Shown: positions 21,594 to 32,363 of the stretch, piece after piece | How positions within the stretch are numbered: position 1 is the first letter of the stretch | Layout: every line of letters begins with the position of its first letter | DNA from: Dichetophora obliterata | Taxonomy: Eukaryota; Arthropoda; Insecta; Diptera; Sciomyzidae | Direction: 5' to 3' | Assembly (NCBI GenBank): GCA_963920525.1 | Contig: OY986440.1 | Location: 20,670,187-20,734,186, forward strand | DNA length: 64,000 nucleotides | Program-made: the position numbers and the translations under genes | Notes under the pieces: model-generated | The model's database searches: none | What the model saw: the letters and a program-made list of their open reading frames with translations, nothing else | What the model was told of the DNA's origin: nothing

Positions 21594-22967
21594 CAGTGTT
21601 GCCAGATTTTGGGAGAGATCATTCCCTTTTTGCTATTCATTTCAATAAGTTTTTTCCTTAACATTTCCCAGTTTTTCCCTCTTTTCTAAAGTTCAGTGTT
21701 TTATTTTAAATTAAAACCATAACAATACAAACCTTACCAATATAATTAAAAATATGCCTTAAAAAAAATATGTCACATTTATTACTTGTACATATTACTT
21801 GAGTCGAACTGCAAACACTTTCTTTTGATTTTTAATTCTATGCAGTTTTAATTTTCCATATGCATTTTGGTGTGTAAAATAGCATTCATTTAAATTCAAA
21901 TTTCATGTTTCATTCAAATTTATGGCAGAAAAAGCTCTTTCACGGCATTCACAGCTATGCGGAAGAGAAAATGAACGATATAATTTTTTTTTAATTTTTT
22001 TGGAACATTTCATTAATATCTGAAAATTTCATATTAAACCCTGCAACTACAAACTCTGAACTGTTCTTTTTTTTACTTTTTGCATAACAGAAACTGAAAT
22101 CTGTTCTTGCAAAGCAATATTGCAATGATTTTTATTTGACCTTTCCGAATAAGATTACGAATTTTAATTTTTGGAAAGTTACAAATTTTTGTTTGCTAAA
22201 TGACGGTTTGACCGTTTTTTACTATTAACTTTTAGCTATTTAAATCGATTTTTGACCAAGTAAACTTTAATGAAATTAAATTTTCTCTTTACCATTCTCT
22301 TTGGCGTGAAAAAACAACAAAAAAATATTGCACTTAAGAGTCAGATTACTGCTTTCAGAACGATTTTACGAAGAAGAAATCTATGGGGTTAATATTTACC
22401 CTGGTTTGAAGTTTACAGGTTATAAAAATGGGTTTGTTACACACCTTATGTAAGTGAATTTAATAAATCAATATTTCTTAGCGACATATTTATTTAGATT
22501 TTTTAAATAAATAGGAACACAACGGAGCTTATGAAAGATACATTTATTTTTTCCAATCAATAGGATCAACAAAGTCTAAATGCTCCGCCTTCTTTCCAGA
22601 AATTAAATCTACTAAAAGTTTTATTTACCCATTTTTCATAGTTTGCCAAGCAAATAATCAAATGACGCTGAACCGAGAATAAATTATGTTTGAGCTTACA
22701 GCTGATAATAATCCAAATGAATTTAAATCAAACACACAGCTAGTTCAAATAGTAATAAAAGTAAGTTAAAATTCAAGATGACTCAGATAATTTTAAAATG
22801 TATTTAAATATAAGATGTTAAAAAATTCATAGCATACTTTGTTGATTTTGTGCCGAAATTACTCTTTTTCAACCTAATTTTCGCCATTTTTAAAAGTGTT
22901 ATTCCCGTTTTACCTTTTCGTTGAAAATTCCTGCAAAACGGTAAAGTTCCCTTTTCTGGCAGCACTG
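21594..22967. mobile_element. hAT-like element with CAGTGTTGCCAGA ends
   Basis: The left end CAGTGTTGCCAGA and the inverted right end TCTGGCAGCACTG match at 12 of 13 bases. Flanking 8-mers GTTACGCT (21586-21593) and GTAATGCT (22968-22975) agree at 6 of 8, as expected for an old hAT duplication. The 1374-bp interior has no transposase, so it is non-autonomous. Confidence 0.65.
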
Positions 22968-24030
22968 GTAATGCTTAACCTATAATACAAAATTTTTCTT
23001 TAACGTCATATGCTTTCGAAGAGTTTATTCGAACAAGTATCACATTATATAAAACTTGAAGAGTATATTGGTCAGAGCTTAATTATTCAAATCTACTGAA
23101 GTTAGAAAGAGTAACCCCTTCTACTGTGTGTTTGACTCTATGAAGGGTTGTTGTTGTTGTTGATGTAGATTTTTCAAAACTTATTTGAGAGCAGTGCAAG
23201 GACTTGAAAAAAGTTTTTAGTGATAGATTGATTGGACACAAAAAGTGTGGTAGATTTTGATGTAAAATGTGGCAGATTTTAATATTGCATATGTCTTTTA
23301 TTAAAAAACAAAATGTATTTCAGTCAATAAATTAAAAACAAAACAATATGGAGCAAATGTTCTTAAGGAACAAAGAGGAATTAGGTAATTTTATTTTAAA
23401 TATGTGTTTTCTTCCCCCCCTACAGGCCCAATTTCTTCACAGTCCAGTACACTCACAACTCGCCGGAAATGAAGGTATGATTTTCCAGCAAGTTGTGAGT
23501 TTACCGGGAAAGTAAAAAAATTGGGTCTAAAAAGAGTCCATTAAAAAAATGTCGCTTACTTTTACTTTTCGAGATAACATTCACCAGAGTTTGAAAAAGG
23601 TAAAAGTACTTAAAATACGTACTTTTACCTTTTTCAACTAATTAAAAAATTTCGTTTCGCTTTTCAGATTTAATATTTTTCAATACGGAAAAGGAACTTT
23701 AAAGTTTATAAAAAGTATTTCATAGAAAAAAACAAGTCATCAAAAATTTTGTGATGGTGCAAAATAGTGGTAGATTTTAAGCCTTCGGTGGTAAAAGTGG
23801 TAGATACAAAAAATTTTAAAAATGTTGTAGATCTATCACAGTAGTGGTAAAGTTCGTGTCTGGCTTGAAAGACTTCATGTATTTCTAGCGTTTTTTTATA
23901 AGCGAAGACAGAGTTACCAGTTTTTTGATACTTCTAGTCGCCAATTGTCGATAAATAAACCTCCAAAGATCTTTTTCTTAAAATTTGCGTATAAAAAACT
24001 AAAACAAGATCTTGTATGATGCTAGAATGA
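22968..24030. other. Non-coding with short hairpins
   Basis: Holds a CACAACTCGCCGGAAA / TTTTCCAGCAAGTTGTG hairpin (23454-23499) and repeated GTGGTAGATTTT phrases near 23250 and 23770. No genes recognised. Confidence 0.35.
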
Positions 24031-25441
24031 TGTTGTTGTTGTTTATTTATTTCTATCACAAATCCAATATTTAAAAAATAGAATACAAAGTTTGAGATTT
24101 AATCTTCAGATATTGCAACAAATACATAGGTTCAAGGTATATGATTAATAAAGATAAAGGCTTAAAATAATCTTAATTTATAGGAAAAAGATGGTACAAA
24201 ACCTATATTATTATCACTTGTTAAATTATGGGTATGTTTTGAGATCAGTTTTTTCGACTTCTCTATAAGAATAGAGAAAGAAGCCACTGACTATGACAAA
24301 CTCCTCAAGAGGGCATTGGCTGAAGTCCTGCATTTATAGGAGAATGACAGGGTCAAATCGTTTAAAGTACTGGGTATTTTTCATATTTAAGTCATGGTAT
24401 GCAATTCTGAAGTTGGAAATCTACTTGGCAAGTCAAAGATAGTCTTTAGATTTAAGTGAGTATTTGCACAATCCTTCCAAACGGGACAGGCATAAGTCAG
24501 GAAAGGTCAAATACACATTTTATAAATCAATATTTTGTTCTCGATATTTAACTTCGACTTTTTATTTAAAAGGAAATACAGCAGATGTTATCGATGTGTG
24601 GTTTAAATAACAATTTATCGTCCAAGAAAACTCCTAAATATTTGACTGACTTTGAAAGTGGTATCAAGTTAGTTTGAACTGTGAACGGTCTAGTGGGAAC
24701 ACGTTTTGGGGACTTATTATATGGAAATATCATAGCTTGGGTTTTTTCATCATTAACTTTTATTTTCCAATTATTAAAATATTTTATAGCCAAAGATAAG
24801 GCACCTTCCATATTTTTGATAATTGCGTTTGAGACTTTCCCAGAAATGATCAGGGCGCTATCATCAGCGTAAAAGGCTAAGTTTACATTAGCGGATTAGA
24901 GTATAAAAAAGGTGATAACACCGAACCTTGTGGAACTCCGGCGGATACTTGTTTCTCAGTGGAGTTAAAAACCTCAACTTGAACTACAAAACTCCAATTA
25001 GATAGAAAACTTTTAATAATCTTTATAAGATATAGAGGACATCGTAAAGAGTTTAATTTGTACAGAAGACCGTTGTGACATATAGAGTTAAAAGCTTTCT
25101 CAATATCTAAAAGTACCACTCCAGTGGAATACTTTTTAATTTTATTCGCCTTGATACTATTAACTACCCTTTTGACCTGATGAGTAGTACTGTGTCCCAC
25201 TTTGAATCCAAATTGAAACTGATTAATAGCATTGGTTTCATCTTTTAAGTCCATCAAGAATAATTTTCTCAAAAATTTTGCCTAGACAGCTTAATAAGCT
25301 AATAGGCCGATAGCTTGAAGGTAATTTCGGGTATTTGTTCTGTTTTAGAATTGGTACAACTTTAGCTTTTTTTAAACATTGAGGATAATGGCAAATGGCT
25401 AGAATGTACTTCATCTTTATACATAAAATTCTTCTGCACAT
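24031..25441 (-). mobile_element. jockey-type non-LTR retrotransposon, 5'-truncated
   Basis: On the minus strand it runs from within the reverse-transcriptase domain (25441) through the C-terminus to an A-rich 3' end with CAACAACAACA repeats near 24031-24045. The endonuclease domain and the first ORF are absent, which is the usual outcome of incomplete reverse transcription. It is interrupted by stops and frame changes. Confidence 0.8.
24262..25441 (-). pseudogene. Reverse transcriptase of a jockey-type LINE (broken)
   Basis: Reading the minus strand: KKAKVVPILK and YRPISLLSCLGKIFEKI (fingers region), then LLDIEKAFNSICHNGLL (palm motif with the first Asp), then AGVPQGSVLSPFLY. A small deletion and frame change follow, then FYADDSALI, the catalytic YADD box (24860-24874). 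Next come the thumb segments VNDEKTQAMIF and SVKYLGVFLDDKL, and the C-terminal LTYACPVW motif near 24490. These are, in order, the conserved blocks of jockey-clade reverse transcriptases. Three frames are needed to follow it, so it is dead. Confidence 0.9.
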
Positions 25442-26447
25442 GGCTTTGTCACTGAACTCCTCCTAAACTTCTGGATTGATTTTAATGAAATTTGGTGTGT
25501 GTGTCCGACCGGGTCTGTAGATGGTTTTGTTTTAACGTTTGACCCGGTAGGTGGCGTTGTTGTTGCTGTGGCAGTGTAAAAAGGGGTCATGATTTTTTCA
25601 CTACACCATTTATTTTTATGCAAAAAAATTACAAAAATACAAAATAAATACAAATAAACCGAAAAAAAATGTTAATTTTTATGTAGTGAGCTTGATTTTT
25701 CGATCGTATAAAAAGTTTTTAAATTTTTACGGTAGAAACTTTAAATAAACCCTGCATTTATGCATACCATATGGAAGAAAATTAAAAAAGCCATTTTTGG
25801 TTTTGAATAGTTTTTCAACAACAAATATTTTTCCCAAAGTTTTTTGCGAAATAAAGAAATTTGTCAAGGTTTTTTTTTTTTGAAAATTATAATAATTAGA
25901 AGGGAAACGAAAATGAAAAAGATTGAAACACGATTGAACAAACAATTAATTAAAATTTAGAAAAAAAAATAAATGCAATCCCATGTAACATGACCGAGTT
26001 ATGTCATGCTAGCACTTTCATTTTTGATTGATTTGTTTTTCTATTTCACCAAAAAATAAAATTAGTACTAAACATTTTTTGTGTGTTTCAGGTACAAAAG
26101 TGTTTGTGGTATCAATTTCTTGGAAATTTTTAGCCACTTGCATATTCCTATAGAAAACGAAATTTTTTAAAGAAAAGACATCTAAGCCAAGAATTTTACT
26201 TACCTACCTTTACTTAAAGGTAGGCAATTGGCAAATTGCAATAATGCAACTTTGACAATTCTTGCATTGCAGAATATTTACCTTAAACATTTAAGGTGTT
26301 TGATGAATCTGAGGACCTTAGTATGTTTGGCGATGACAAAAAGGGTCAACAATTTGGGTATAAATGGTCAAATATAAAAACGTGGTAGCACTGTTGCTCG
26401 TCAAATTAAGTCGAAAAAGATTCAGCAAGAAAATTGAAATTAAGTTA
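25442..26447. other. Non-coding with a dispersed-repeat phrase
   Basis: Directly upstream of the LINE relic lies GATTTTAATGAAATTTGGTG...GTGTCCGACCG (25480-25520), a phrase type common at ends of insect dispersed repeats, with a GTTGTTGTTG tract. A short hairpin (ACCTACCTTTACTTAAAGGTAGG) lies near 26205-26228. No genes recognised. Confidence 0.4.
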
Positions 26448-26680
26448 ATGAAGTCCAAGGTATATATAATGAGGTAGTGTTAGTAGATAAAATTGTCTCT
26501 TGTGGTGGGTAATTTAGCTGTCAAATTTCGTTGTTTACGAAAAAAAAACAAAGCAAAAAACAAAACTTGTCAATTGAAATTGTGTTGTGAATTTTTGTGA
26601 TTTAAATTGATTTAATTGATAAAATTAAACCCAAAAAAAAATGTGCAATTTATCGAAAGCCTCTTCAAAAAGAGATTGAC

Positions 26681-27104
26681 CCTGTTCTCACTCGCCTTAA
26701 AAAAGGCAGAGTAATGGCGTTATTTTGACACTATGCATCTGTCAGGTGTTCTTACTACCGACTTTTTTAAGCCCGCCTTATTTTGCATTCCGAGAACAGT
26801 CCATAAATGTGGTGTTAAATTTCGGAGAATTCATTACTTTGTAAGTCTTAAATTAAACAGCAACGCAAACAGAAAACCCAACCAATGCAAAACAAAATTT
26901 ATTTGCGCTAAAACATAAGAGAATCACGAGGAAAATGAGGCACAATGAAACTTCAAAGTAACAGACGTCAAAATGAATCGCAAAATTTTTAAAATTTTTG
27001 AAAATGCTGCCTCACGTAACTTGTCACCTTCCCACTTCCCACCTTACCTGTAGACGTCAAAATTAATCCGATGATCCGCCTAACGTAAGGCGCGTGAGAA
27101 CAGG
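26681..27104. repeat. MITE with CCTGTTCTCAC ends
   Basis: CCTGTTCTCACTCGCCTTA at 26681 is inverted at the right end (TAAGGCGCGTGAGAACAGG, to 27104). Subterminal GACGTCAAAAT/ATTTTGACG-type motifs occur on both sides. The duplication is unclear. A 61-codon frame inside (26733-26918) has no recognisable motif. Confidence 0.65.
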
Positions 27105-27516
27105 CTCATTGGAACATTTTTTGTGTTCCTCGTGAGGAAATACGCAATCGCTGAAACGTTGCTTGTTCCACAATATTTTCACAATCAATGCCTGTATTCA
27201 GCGGAAAGAACTGTTCCACAACTTTCGGGCTGAATGTTATGCTCTCACAGAACATGTTCCTTGAGATGTCACAATTTATCAAAGAAGTAAAATATAAGGA
27301 AATGGTGTTGCTTACACATACACTGTACGTGAATTGTCGCACCATTCGTAAATTGTGCGAGCGAGAAAGAGTGTGTTTTTTGACATTTTTGAGAACCCTG
27401 GCATCTGATTGGAAGACTCCTCAGCAAAATAGTTGAAAATAATTTAGTTTTAAGCATTTTTCACTGCTTAAAAAGCAACAAAATTAAAGAAAAAAAACCA
27501 CTAAAACAAATGCAAT

Positions 27517-27584
27517 ATGAGTTGTGCGGTTAAGAATTGTAATAGTTCCCGAAAACTTCAAAACAATGCGCATTCGTTCCACAG
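27517..27584 (+). pseudogene. First exon of a THAP-domain (P-like) transposase
   Basis: ATG 27517 opens MSCAVKNCNSSRK, the start of a THAP domain with the first zinc pair Cys-x4-Cys intact, and continues to HSFHR. The exon ends at 27584 in ACAG|GTAAAT, a good splice donor at the position (just before the conserved FP) where THAP exons commonly break. No matching second exon with the Cys-x2-His pair or AVPT box was found before the right end, so only this exon survives. It differs from the relic in element i, so the two elements represent different P-like lineages. Confidence 0.75.
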
Positions 27585-27971
27585 GTAAATATGTCCATAC
27601 GGTGTAAATTCTTTTAACAAAAGTGCTTTATTTAGTTTCTAACGATATTTTTTTAACTTATTTGTGTTAGAAATGTATATATTTCTTATTAAAAATGGTT
27701 TAAAAATGCAATTTAGACCCCGTTGATTTTCCGCCAGTTTGATCAAACCACATCTGTCAAAACACAAACACTGCTTCAGGGGCGCAGTCATTTTTCGCAG
27801 TTGAATACATGTTTGGGGCGCTCTTGTTTTCAGCATAGTGAATCAGATTTATTACCTGTTTGTTAAATTTTTCTGATTTTTACACAACAACTAGGCAGAA
27901 ACACCCAAAAAAATAAGGATTTAAAAAAATTAACCTAATATAATTTGTAATTAAAGTTGAAGTTTAGAATT

Positions 27972-28520
27972 TATAGGCCTTCAAATATAGAAAAATTACC
28001 TAAAAATCTTGCAGTTTTTCTAGTTTTTCAACAAAACTAAGCTTTATGGGTATTAAAATAAAGGTAATGTGCTTATCTATTCAACGAGGTGTCAAATTTA
28101 GAATTCCATAAAAATTCATTAAGATATAATTTTTTATAATTAGAATTTGTCTGAAAGCCTAGTGGTTTCTCTTTTACGAAAGCAATACATTAAAAAGAGA
28201 ATTATTAAAAAGATAACTACATTCAGAACTGCTGTAGACAGAGAAGCCTGTGTGGTACTTACTGAGGTTTGTAAACGCTAAGCAGCATCCGAAGGCCTCC
28301 TTTTCATACATTTATTTTTTTTTTATTAAATTTGGAAAAACCCCGCGATTTTAAGTAAAAAAAGGTTGTATCTTAAATGCATGAATTTTTATGTTTGATA
28401 TCTTGTTGAATAGATACTTGTTTTATCTCTCTTTTGATACCCATAAAGTTTAGTTTTGTTGGAAAACTTAAAAAATCAGCTAAATTTTTAGTCTACTTTT
28501 TCCAACGTTGGATGCCTATA
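27972..28520. repeat. Fold-back element inside element iii
   Basis: The left arm (TATAGGCCTTCAA..., TTTTTCAACAAAACTAAGCT, TTATGGGTATTAAAA, CTTATCTATTCAACGAG) is matched in inverted order on the right (CTTGTTGAATAGATACTTG, TTTTGATACCCATAAAGT, TTTAGTTTTGTTGGAAAACT, TTGGATGCCTATA). Arms are about 110 bases. No target duplication was determined. Confidence 0.65.
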
Positions 28521-29307
28521 ACTACTAAGCCAATTGCGAGCGATCAAAAATTTTTTAAATAATTAGAGTTGTTGCTATTCTTGAAGTGTTTCTAAAATTT
28601 TAATGCATAAAAACAAACTTTAACAGTTTGGGCCTTCTTTTACGATACAACCGAATACGGCCCTTTGTGATTGTTTCTGTATTTGTGCGAACCAACACCA
28701 ATATAGAAAATACCACACTTTTCTGCTATTACACCACTTCCTTATATTTTACTTCTTTGCAATTTATATAGCGAAAATATTTTATGCTACTTCGCTACTT
28801 GAGCACTTTTTCGGCTAGAATGCGGCAAATGTGTTCAAGCCAGGGATGAAAGTGGAATTTTTCAGATTGTGCCGAATTGCAGATAAAAATAGTACCTTTT
28901 TTAAAACATTTTACTTACACTAAACAAGAAGCGTCAGCTGAAACCAAAAATCAAAAATTTTCCTATTTTTGTAAGAGTGTTATTATAGAAAAGACCACTT
29001 TTATTGAAATTGATCAAAAAATAATAAAATGGTGGCGTTTGAAAAATTGTTTGTCATTTTTGCTGAAAGTTTTCGTTTTTTTATTGATAAATAATCTAAT
29101 ATGCAATGTATTGGTAAGAATTTGGAAGATTATTGGTAAGATTATGGTCCATGGACAATTTAATAACGCATTTAAAAAAAAAACAACATAATGACTCACT
29201 AAAAATTGACTAATTGCTACTATGATCCACAAACTGATCCAGGGCATAATTTCGCCAAGGGTTGTCGTCTCGCCAGCCAGAAAAAATATATGTGAATGTC
29301 CCATGTG

Positions 29308-29500
29308 GTGGCCGTAGCCTAGTGGGTAGAGTGCGTGGCCCCTAAGCTAAAGAACCGCGGTAGCCCGGGTTCAATTCCAACTCAGACAGAAAAATTTTTT
29401 CAATTGAATTAATTTTTCTGTTCAGTCGTCACCTCTCTGCAGACAATGGCAAACCTCAGAGAGTAAAAATTGTTTTCCTTTAGTGTATGCTTTTTGTATT
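29308..29500 (+). mobile_element. tRNA-headed SINE, second family (SINE-2)
   Basis: The head GGCCGTAGCCTAGTGGGTAG carries an A-box-like segment and the B box GGGTTCAATTCC follows. The body contains CTCTGCAGACAATGGCAAAC, which recurs in the minus-strand copy at 61255-61435. The head sequence differs from SINE-1, so the two derive from different tRNAs. Confidence 0.8.
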
Positions 29501-29600
29501 TAATTAGTTTGTAATACATTTTTAAATCGAGTTATTTTAAAAACAAGGCAAAAGGCGCTTTAAAAATTTTATTCATGTATTGCAAATTAGTGATACTAAA

Positions 29601-29806
29601 TCAGCCCCATCGGGAATAATTTTTCACGGGAAATCGAAAAAGGGAGTTTTCATTTTTACGATAAAGCTTATGAGCATTTTGAAGATTTTTAATGCAAATT
29701 TGTTGACAAACCGATTAAAAATTTTCAAAATTTTCTTTAGCTTTATCTTAAAAATGAAAACTCCCTTTTTCAAATCCGCGTGAAAAGTTATTCCCGATAA
29801 GGCTGA
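29601..29806. repeat. 206-bp fold-back MITE
   Basis: TCAGCCCCATCGGGAATAAT is inverted at the right end, and similarity continues for about 68 bases (through AAAGGGAGTTTTCATTTTTA), leaving a loop of about 70 bases. The 67-codon frame across it is a by-product. Confidence 0.75.
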
Positions 29807-29915
29807 ATATATAAAAAATAAAGATTTTTAAAATGTGTATCTTCAAATGCTGTAATTTTGTAAATTACGTCTTTTCTATAGACATATATATTGGACCGGG
29901 TCAAAATTTGGATTC

Positions 29916-30617
29916 CGCCGTTCGGGGTCTCTAAAGATAGAGGAAATCATAAAAACAATTTCTGCATACTTTTTTTCATATCGGAGAAAATTTATCGGAG
30001 CGTTTTTGATTCTCCTGAAGGTCCTTTTTGTTAAAAAACATGTTTTTGCTGGTCTTTTTTTTATTTTTAAAAAAACATACAGTGGTGGTCACGAATTTAG
30101 CACACTTAAAAAAGTATAGTGAATACTTAAGTTTTCTATTTATTCGTTTGAAATTTTTAATGAACTTTTATTAAATCTATATATATATTTAATCATCTTT
30201 ATTTCTTATGTAAACTTTTTAATTAAATTTTTTTTTAAAGAACTTTAAGTCAAGTAGAAAATAAAAATAAACATTTACACTTGGTCATGAATTTAGCACA
30301 CGAGCAGAAAAATTTCTAGGATAAAAAATAAAATCAAAATTTATTGCATAAAACTCAATATTTTTTAGGAAATCCCTTATTCCTAATTACAGCATCGCAT
30401 CTACTTGGAAAACTTTCAACCAACGCTTCAAAATGGTACCTTGTAATACTATACCAAATCCTTTGGATTGCAAGCTACAAGCAAAACAGATGATTTTTTA
30501 ACAAAAAATACCTTCAGTAGAATAAAAAACGCTCCGATAAATTTTCTCCGATTTGAAAAAAAAGTATGCAGAAATCGTTTTTATGAGTTCCTCTAACTTT
30601 AAGACCCCGAACGATAT
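29916..30617. repeat. Element with about 130-bp inverted repeats, carrying a Tc1 remnant
   Basis: The left arm (GTTCGGGGTCTCTAAAGATA, TTTCTGCATACTTTTTTTC, AAATTTATCGGAGCGTTTTT) is inverted on the right (AAAAACGCTCCGATAAATTT, AAGTATGCAGAAATCG, AAGACCCCGAAC). The central part, 30080-30480, is a fragment of a Tc1-like transposon. Confidence 0.65.
30080..30480 (-). pseudogene. Tc1-like transposon 3' end with transposase C-terminus
   Basis: On the minus strand the last residues read TRYHFEALVESFPSR, then CDAVIRNKGFPKKY and a stop (30355-30357). This is the conserved C-terminal signature of Tc1-like transposases (LVESMPRR...KGG.TKY). The terminal inverted repeat begins CAGTGGTGGTC at 30080 after a TA. 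GGTCACGAATTTAGCACAC (30086) is repeated 197 bases inward (GGTCATGAATTTAGCACA, 30283), a paired-binding-site (IR/DR) layout. The N-terminal and catalytic parts are absent. Confidence 0.85.
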
Positions 30618-31368
30618 GTTTTAAATTTTTAAATAAAATCAGATTGAAGAGCTAACTTTTTATCACCCTTAAAATTATATTTCAGATATTGGTCTTGAAA
30701 CTTTAAATTTGTTAAAAAAAAACGAAAAAAACTTTTTTTAACTGCATTCGACCATAAAAACTGTACTACTGACACTGTTGGCACATTTTATACCCTAAAA
30801 TTTTTGGTTTGACTATACTCTTCATTATACAACAATTCATTGAAAGAAAAGTTTTTACAAGGGTCAATTATTGCTCTCAACAGTGGATTTTTTTGAATTT
30901 TGCCAATTATATGAAAAATTGGAGCTGATCGAAAAAACCATTCGATGATTGGATTCGACGAAAAATTTCACTATAAAAAATGTTATCGCTGTTTGTTATA
31001 GTGAAAATTTCCAAATTTTTTGGAGTAGTGTAATTATGTTGGAGTAACTTTACTAGCACTGATAAGAATAACGAAATGTCAAAGAAAGCAACAAGGTGCA
31101 TCAAAAATCGAAAATTACATTAATTACTTATGTTTTTATTACATTAGGTTTTCTTAACTCCGATAAATTTAAATAGTCCGAAATGAAAACGTTCGTGCCT
31201 AAAGTCTCGTCTGATCTCGAAAGTACGAAAAATATCACAATTGTAGCTATAGTTCCATCCCTGGTTCAAGTTCTTATTCATTGTCTTTACGCTCTTCTTA
31301 TGTTTGACAGCTACGGTACTCACCTCTCTGGGACAACATTACCATGTTGAATATACCTTGATCAAGTC

Positions 31369-31547
31369 CAAGGCTCATTTATAAGGTTGTGGCACTTGGG
31401 AGCGAGCTCGGTCGAACTGTCAGAATAGATAAAAAGAAATCAAGAAAATGAATGCATAGAACAAAGCAAAGCACAGTGACAGTTCAAGCAAAGGCGGAAA
31501 AAGGCGTGCATTTCTCTCAAGAGCCACAACCTTATAAATGAACATTG
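31369..31547. mobile_element. P-like MITE (family D), 179 bp
   Basis: Ends CAAGGCTCATTTATAAGGTT (31369) and, inverted, CAATGTTCATTTATAAGGTT (to 31547) match over about 25 bases. The perfect 8-bp duplication ATCAAGTC lies at 31361-31368 and 31548-31555. TGACAG motifs lie inside. It begins exactly where the duplication of the family ii element ends. Confidence 0.75.
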
Positions 31548-31555
31548 ATCAAGTC

Positions 31556-31877
31556 CATGGTAAAATTATTTGACAAGGTAGCCGTGACAGTTTTTTGGCG
31601 ATTGGTAGTTGTCAGAAACAGCTAAAGGAGTTGTAGTTTGCTGCTGCTGACTAGCTATGTGCTTATTTTTAACTTTTCTTTGATTCATTAAATTTGTTCA
31701 CGAAGTTTATTGGAATGTTTTTAGTTTGCTGCGATTGATTACCTATGCTTAAGTCGTTGCTTATTTTTTCAAATTTCTTTGATTAATTTCATGAACAGCT
31801 AATTTTGACAACTACCCATCGCTGCTCGTGAGAAAAAAGCCAGTCTACGCTACTACCTTGTCAGTAATTGTGCCATG
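31556..31877 (+). mobile_element. P-like MITE (family C), 322 bp
   Basis: CATGGTAAAATTATTTGACA at 31556 is inverted at 31877 (TGTCAGTAATTGTGCCATG). GATCAAGTC lies on both sides (31547-31555 and 31878-31886), an 8-bp duplication plus one matching base. A reverse-complement copy of the same 322-bp length lies at 40000-40321. Confidence 0.8.
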
Positions 31878-31886
31878 GATCAAGTC

Positions 31887-32355
31887 ATAGAGAGAAGTAA
31901 GTTTTTGTTACCCTCTCATTGCGTGTGGAGAGAGGTAGAGCACAAAAATTTTCAACACTTCATATAAAAAAACTTGCATAGCTTGCTGAAGGTGGTCAGT
32001 GAATCTCGCTTTAGAGACATGCAAAATTTTTGTTTATTAAAAAGTTTTGTACTATAATGCAAAAAAGGATTCGATCTCATTTTTAAAGAATCTCTCCAAA
32101 ATATCGCGAAATAATTCTTGAAACCGCCACTTTTTCGTCAACTCGCCAAAGCAAAATTCTTCTAGCCAAAGTGGTCGCTCAAACCGCCAGTTTGGCGAGA
32201 TATCGCCATTTCCGGCATCTCTGAGCAAAAACAAGATTGATAGAGATCATTTTAGAAGAGTGTTTTTTTAAAGAGAGTGCAATTATTGAAGGATAAAGTT
32301 TTTACGCTTTTCTAGCGTGAAATATTTTGAACTTGGCTCTTCGAAATAAAACTAT
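31887..32355. other. Non-coding stretch
   Basis: Contains an AACCGCCA(C/G)TTT...CGCCA direct/inverted patch near 32120-32215. No gene recognised in the 32052-32234 frame. Confidence 0.35.
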
Positions 32356-32363
32356 TTTAAATG

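Larger units (their letters stand above)
27280..28759 (+). mobile_element. P-like transposon with THAP first exon (element iii)
   Basis: CAAAGAAGTAAAATATAAGG at 27280 is perfectly inverted at 28759, and similarity extends to about 29 bases (then ARTGGTGT). It is flanked by a perfect 8-bp duplication, CAATTTAT (27272-27279 and 28760-28767). The copy of the host MITE at 40743-40891 has only one CAATTTAT and no insert, so the insertion is proven by an empty site. A THAP-type first exon begins at 27517. At 1480 bp, the rest of a transposase is missing and a fold-back element occupies 27972-28520. Confidence 0.85.
27190..28826. mobile_element. 149-bp MITE (family F) split by a P-like element
   Basis: The two outer parts, 27190-27279 and 28768-28826, together match the uninterrupted 149-bp copy at 40743-40891 almost base for base. 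The ends GCCTGTATTCAGC and (inverted) GCTAGAATGCGGC form imperfect inverted repeats. Which superfamily it belongs to is unknown. Confidence 0.8.
28841..31263. mobile_element. hAT-like element with CAGGGATG ends
   Basis: CAGGGATGAAAGT at 28841 and the inverted AGTTCCATCCCTG ending at 31263 are typical hAT termini. Flanks GTTCAAGC (28833-28840) and GTTCAAGT (31264-31271) agree at 7 of 8, the hAT duplication length. Inside are a SINE, a MITE and a long inverted repeat with a Tc1 remnant. No hAT transposase was recognised. Confidence 0.7.
26456..31360. mobile_element. P-like element family ii, enlarged to 4.9 kb by nested insertions
   Basis: The left arm CAAGGTATATATAATGAGG and the right arm (inverse of CAAGGTATATTCAACATGG) match the two arms of the 7204-7950 element, in opposite order. 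Flanking 8-mers are ATGAAGTC (26448-26455) and ATCAAGTC (31361-31368), 7 of 8 identical. Almost all of the length is later insertions: a MITE (26681-27104), another MITE with a P-like element in it (27190-28826) and a hAT-like element (28841-31263). What remains of family ii itself is about 400 bp, with no transposase. Confidence 0.75.

Noticed and set aside
26681..27104. Member of the P-like group
   Set aside because: The ends start CCTG, not CA, and no matching 8-mers flank it.
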